From assembly GCA_007125475.1 (NCBI GenBank), contig SLDB01000103.1, forward strand, positions 1 to 7,465: a stretch of 7,465 bases of DNA. The letters are read 5' to 3'. Numbering within the stretch: the stretch's first letter is position 1; each line of letters begins with the position of its first letter. The stretch is from Nitriliruptoraceae bacterium (GTDB lineage: Bacteria; Actinomycetota; Nitriliruptoria; Nitriliruptorales; Nitriliruptoraceae). Both the position numbers and the translations under genes were made by a program. Below, one piece after another: positions 5,533 through 7,465 of this stretch. The notes below the pieces were generated by a model. It was not told the DNA's origin. It was given only the letters and a program-made list of their open reading frames with translations, and searched no databases.

Positions 5533-6342
5533 ATGCCGCCCCCACAGACAAGGCACCCACGGGAGCAGGTGATCGCCGCGAGGATCCTCGGCGGCTTCGC
5601 GCTGCTGACGGCCCTGGTGGTGGCGCTGGTGGTCCTGGCCACGTCCGATCGCGACGCGCCCGACGCCCTCGGGTCGGCGGAGTCGGGCGGCGTGGCCGAC
5701 GTTGGCGACACGGTGGGTCGGGAGGCCGACACCGACGGGACAGGCGGGGACGACGCGACGACGGGGTCCAACGGCGACGACCCGGCGCAAGACGACGACC
5801 CGGCACAAGGCGACCCGGCGCAGGACGACGACCCGGCGCAGGACGACGACCCGGCACAAGACGACGACTCGGCGCAAGACGACGACTCCGACGGCGATGG
5901 GGCGGGCGGTGCCGAGCCGATCAGGGTGGAGTTCGACGGGGTCTGCTCGGCCGAGATCGCACCAGAGGAGTTGGCCGAGCGTCCGCGCCTGCGGCCATGG
6001 CAGTTCCCGCAGTGCCGGTGGGCGCCGATCGCGTTGGACGAGTCGGAGACCTGGTGGATCGTCGTGCTCGAGTCGCTCGCAGGCGACGACTTCGACGCCG
6101 ACGAGGCGCGTGTCCGCGCCGCCGACCACGGCCGGAGCGAGCAGTTGTTGTGGTCCTCCCACTACCCGTCGCTGAACCCCGATCTGTGGGTGGTGTTCGT
6201 GGGTCCGTTCCGTGACGAGGAGTCGGCCGCCGCAGCCGCCGGACGGCAGGGAGGTGCCGCCTACCCACGACTCCTGTCAGACGAGGAGGACGACCGCTAC
6301 TGCGTCGCCGCCGACGGTTGCGTCGGTGAGACCCGGGATTGA
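5533..6342 (+). CDS. Membrane-anchored SPOR-like protein with acidic repeat linker
   Basis: The 269-residue protein has a short basic cytoplasmic N-terminus (RHPREQ, R17), one membrane helix (about 18-37), a long Asp/Gly-rich linker and a C-terminal domain outside the membrane. The linker includes repeated DDDPAQ units (residues 81-119). The C-terminal part (about 172-248) has the spacing of a SPOR-like fold: a first strand WWIVVLESL, a helix after DADEARVRA, then LNPDLWVVFVGPFRDEESAAAAA with the common GPF turn, and a last strand AYPRLL. SPOR domains bind peptidoglycan lacking stem peptides, often at the division septum. The domain assignment is by eye and the similarity is moderate. Cysteines 138, 161, 257 and 263 could form two disulfides. 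It is divergent from the lytic transglycosylase, which fits a shared cell-wall role. Confidence 0.75.
   Translation: MPPPQTRHPREQVIAARILGGFALLTALVVALVVLATSDRDAPDALGSAESGGVADVGDTVGREADTDGTGGDDATTGSNGDDPAQDDDPAQGDPAQDDDPAQDDDPAQDDDSAQDDDSDGDGAGGAEPIRVEFDGVCSAEIAPEELAERPRLRPWQFPQCRWAPIALDESETWWIVVLESLAGDDFDADEARVRAADHGRSEQLLWSSHYPSLNPDLWVVFVGPFRDEESAAAAAGRQGGAAYPRLLSDEEDDRYCVAADGCVGETRD
5773..5889 (+). repeat. Tandem 18-bp repeat encoding DDDPAQ
   Basis: About six and a half units of the type gacgacgacccggcgcaa encode GDDPAQ, DDDPAQ, GDPAQ, DDDPAQ twice, DDDSAQ and DDDS. One unit is a base triplet shorter, which keeps the frame. The codon pattern is very uniform (gac, ccg, then gcg or gca, then caa or cag), suggesting recent expansion by slippage or unequal recombination. 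Confidence 0.85.
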
Positions 6343-6354
6343 GGTCACCGACGC
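6320..6354. terminator. Hairpin between convergent genes, overlapping the SPOR-like gene's stop
   Basis: The arms gcgtcggtga (6320-6329) and tcaccgacgc (6345-6354) are exact reverse complements around a 15-base loop that contains the stop codon at 6340-6342. The gap to the stop of the convergent cupin gene is only 43 bases, so one structure could end transcription from both sides. No T-tract is present. Confidence 0.5.
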
Positions 6355-6385
6355 CGGGACGCCGGCACACGGGGTCGAGGACACC

Positions 6386-6742
6386 TCACATCCCCAGCAG
6401 TTCGTCGACCCGCCGTGACTCGTCGGCCGGCGAGACGTCCATCCAGACCACGCCGGCGTCCCCGGTGATGAAGGTGTGCCCTGCGGGCCAGTAGAAGAAC
6501 TCGCCTGCCCGGGTGGTCTCCTCGGTTCCGTCGGCGTACCGCAGGACGATCTCGCCTTCCAGGACCCGCCCCCAGTGCGGGACCGGGCACACCCCGTCGG
6601 GGAGTACCTCGAAGAACGGGCTCGGATCGAAACGCGCCGGGAGTCGGACGTGGCTGATCACCATCTCGCCGAACTCCGCGCTGCGGCTCTCGAGGCCTTC
6701 GTCCTGCATCTCCACGGGCATCTCGTCGAAGGACTTCCTCAT
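6386..6742 (-). CDS. Small cupin-domain protein
   Basis: The 118-residue product is a single cupin barrel. Cupin motif 1 appears as CPVPHWGRVLEGEIVLRYADG (52-72), with one histidine (H56) and a glutamate (E62) but Gly58 where the classical second histidine of HxH would be. Motif 2 is GEFFYWPAGHTFIT (80-93), with the PxGH histidine H89. The HWG form is, from memory, typical of a group of short actinobacterial cupins of unknown substrate, so a metal site is possible but reduced. The start at 6742 is set by AAGGGGG six bases upstream; the long upstream reading to 7360 overlaps the opposite-strand PRC-barrel gene and is rejected. The gene is convergent with the SPOR-like gene and divergent from the PRC-barrel gene across 300 bases. 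Confidence 0.85.
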   Translation of the reverse strand: MRKSFDEMPVEMQDEGLESRSAEFGEMVISHVRLPARFDPSPFFEVLPDGVCPVPHWGRVLEGEIVLRYADGTEETTRAGEFFYWPAGHTFITGDAGVVWMDVSPADESRRVDELLGM

Positions 6743-6748
6743 CGCCAA

Positions 6749-6755
6749 CCCCCTT
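6749..6755 (-). promoter_or_regulatory. Ribosome binding site fixing the cupin start at 6742
   Basis: AAGGGGG on the minus strand lies six bases before the ATG at 6742, which supports the short 118-residue reading. Confidence 0.7.
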
Positions 6756-7032
6756 GCCGTCCCCGTGAACCCGTCGTTCCGGTGAAGACTCGGTCCCCGC
6801 CCAGCCGGCGACCCCCATGTCCGGCAGGTGGCGCCCCTGCGTGGCGGAGCAGTGACACGGGCGGTCGTTCCCCGACAGCTCCCACCGTCGGGGGCGTGCA
6901 CCCGCGTCCTCGGAGATCGTAACGGCGACCGCGAGGCCCGCGACGGCCAGTTGTCCGTTCGACGGCTGGGGGCGAGCGGTCTCGGCATGCACACTGGGAC
7001 GGCAAGCCGGCCCAACGACACCGAACGAAACC

Positions 7033-7040
7033 GGAGGAGG
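7033..7040 (+). promoter_or_regulatory. Ribosome binding site of the PRC-barrel gene
   Basis: GGAGGAGG lies just before the ATG at 7043. The first GGAGG is at a spacing of five bases, which supports this start. Confidence 0.85.
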
Positions 7041-7042
7041 GC

Positions 7043-7465
7043 ATGGCCGACAAGAGCACACTGGTGAACCTCGGCGACACGTCGTCGACGATCCCCGACG
7101 ACCAGCCCGATGTCCGTGGCCGCACGGTCGTCGACGCCGACGGCGAGGAGGTCGGTGAGGTCGACGAGCTCCTCGTCGATGCCGCCGAATCGCAGGTCCG
7201 GATGCTGTGCGTGAAGCACGGCGGGTTCCTCGGGATCGGTGCCGACCACTTCCTGGTACCGGTGGATGCGGTCACCTCGGTGGAACCGGAGGCGGTCCAC
7301 ATCGACCGGGAGCGTTCGAAGCTCACCGACGTGCCGGGGTACGACCCCGACGTCGAGCACGACCCCGACGAGTACGACGGCGTCTACAAGTGGTGGGGGT
7401 ATCCGTCGTACTGGAGCGCCGGCTACATCTACCCCATCACCTTCAAGGACGTCCCGCCGTACTGA
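7043..7465 (+). CDS. PRC-barrel domain protein with aromatic C-terminal tail
   Basis: The 140-residue product is acidic and complete, its stop codon being the last three bases of the window. A PRC-barrel-like domain covers about residues 22-90: DVRGRTVVDADGEEVGEVDE (23-42) is the usual opening strand-turn pattern, then LLVDAAESQVRMLCVKHGG, FLGIGADHFLVPVDAV, and a closing strand VEPEAVHID. PRC barrels are small beta barrels found in the photosynthetic reaction-centre H subunit, RimM and many stress-linked actinobacterial proteins, where they act in binding rather than catalysis. The tail (about 98-140) is different: an Asp-rich stretch GYDPDVEHDPDEYDG followed by a Trp/Tyr-rich segment YKWWGYPSYWSAGYIYP (115-131). 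There is no signal peptide or membrane helix, so it is probably cytoplasmic. The partner is unknown. Confidence 0.85.
   Translation: MADKSTLVNLGDTSSTIPDDQPDVRGRTVVDADGEEVGEVDELLVDAAESQVRMLCVKHGGFLGIGADHFLVPVDAVTSVEPEAVHIDRERSKLTDVPGYDPDVEHDPDEYDGVYKWWGYPSYWSAGYIYPITFKDVPPY

Larger units (their letters stand above)
6743..7042. promoter_or_regulatory. 300-base divergent promoter region
   Basis: The gap separates the cupin gene (leftward) from the PRC-barrel gene (rightward) and should hold both promoters. I see no clear -35/-10 pair. An inverted repeat ccccgac/gtcgggg lies at 6870-6876 and 6887-6893 with a ten-base spacer, near the middle of the gap, and could be an operator. No small gene with a supported start was found. 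Confidence 0.45.

Noticed and set aside
4630..6162. A 510-residue reading of the transglycosylase
   Set aside because: The part above 5304 precedes the signal peptide, is Val/Arg repeat-rich and lies antisense to the SPOR-like gene. A signal peptide in the middle of a protein would not make sense.
6386..7360. A 324-residue reading of the cupin gene
   Set aside because: The extra part is antisense to the PRC-barrel gene, and a good ribosome binding site precedes the short start at 6742.

Overview
The window is very GC-rich and gene-dense, with short non-coding gaps. It looks like a chromosomal segment of a high-GC actinobacterium. Supporting signs are a PknB-type Ser/Thr kinase with a single membrane span, a luciferase-like protein of the F420-dependent type, a LysM plus SLT lytic transglycosylase of the actinobacterial kind, and strong purine-rich ribosome binding sites. 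Several products are rich in Asp and Glu, which would fit a salt- or alkali-adapted deep-branching lineage (for example Nitriliruptoria or Acidimicrobiia), but that placement is inference.

Layout from left to right: (1) 1-1311, minus, the N-terminal 437 residues of a membrane Ser/Thr protein kinase whose 3' end lies outside the window; (2) 1553-1822, plus, an 89-residue secreted protein of unknown function, followed by a perfect 12-bp GC hairpin; (3) 1975-3126, plus, an iron-alcohol-dehydrogenase/maleylacetate-reductase family protein in which part of the usual metal site is replaced; (4) 3248-4303, minus, a luciferase-like (LLM, probably F420-dependent) oxidoreductase; (5) 4304-4629, a 326-bp gap holding two separate repeat arrays, a degenerate 30-bp tandem repeat and a 19-bp-phased array of short dyads; (6) 4630-5304, minus, a secreted LysM-SLT lytic transglycosylase; (7) 5533-6342, plus, a membrane-anchored SPOR-like protein with an acidic DDDPAQ repeat, divergent from the transglycosylase across a region with a 14-bp perfect palindrome; (8) 6386-6742, minus, a small cupin; (9) 7043-7465, plus, a PRC-barrel protein with an aromatic tail, ending at the last base of the window.

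The genes mostly alternate in strand, so there is little operon structure. The clearest functional theme is the cell envelope: a sensor kinase with an external stalk, a secreted lytic transglycosylase, and a divergently transcribed membrane protein with a SPOR-like, possibly peptidoglycan-binding, domain. The two oxidoreductases are convergent and need not share a pathway. No RNA genes, insertion sequences, CRISPR arrays or phage genes were seen. The most unusual structure is the pair of repeat arrays in 4304-4629. I did not find a clearly new multi-gene system.
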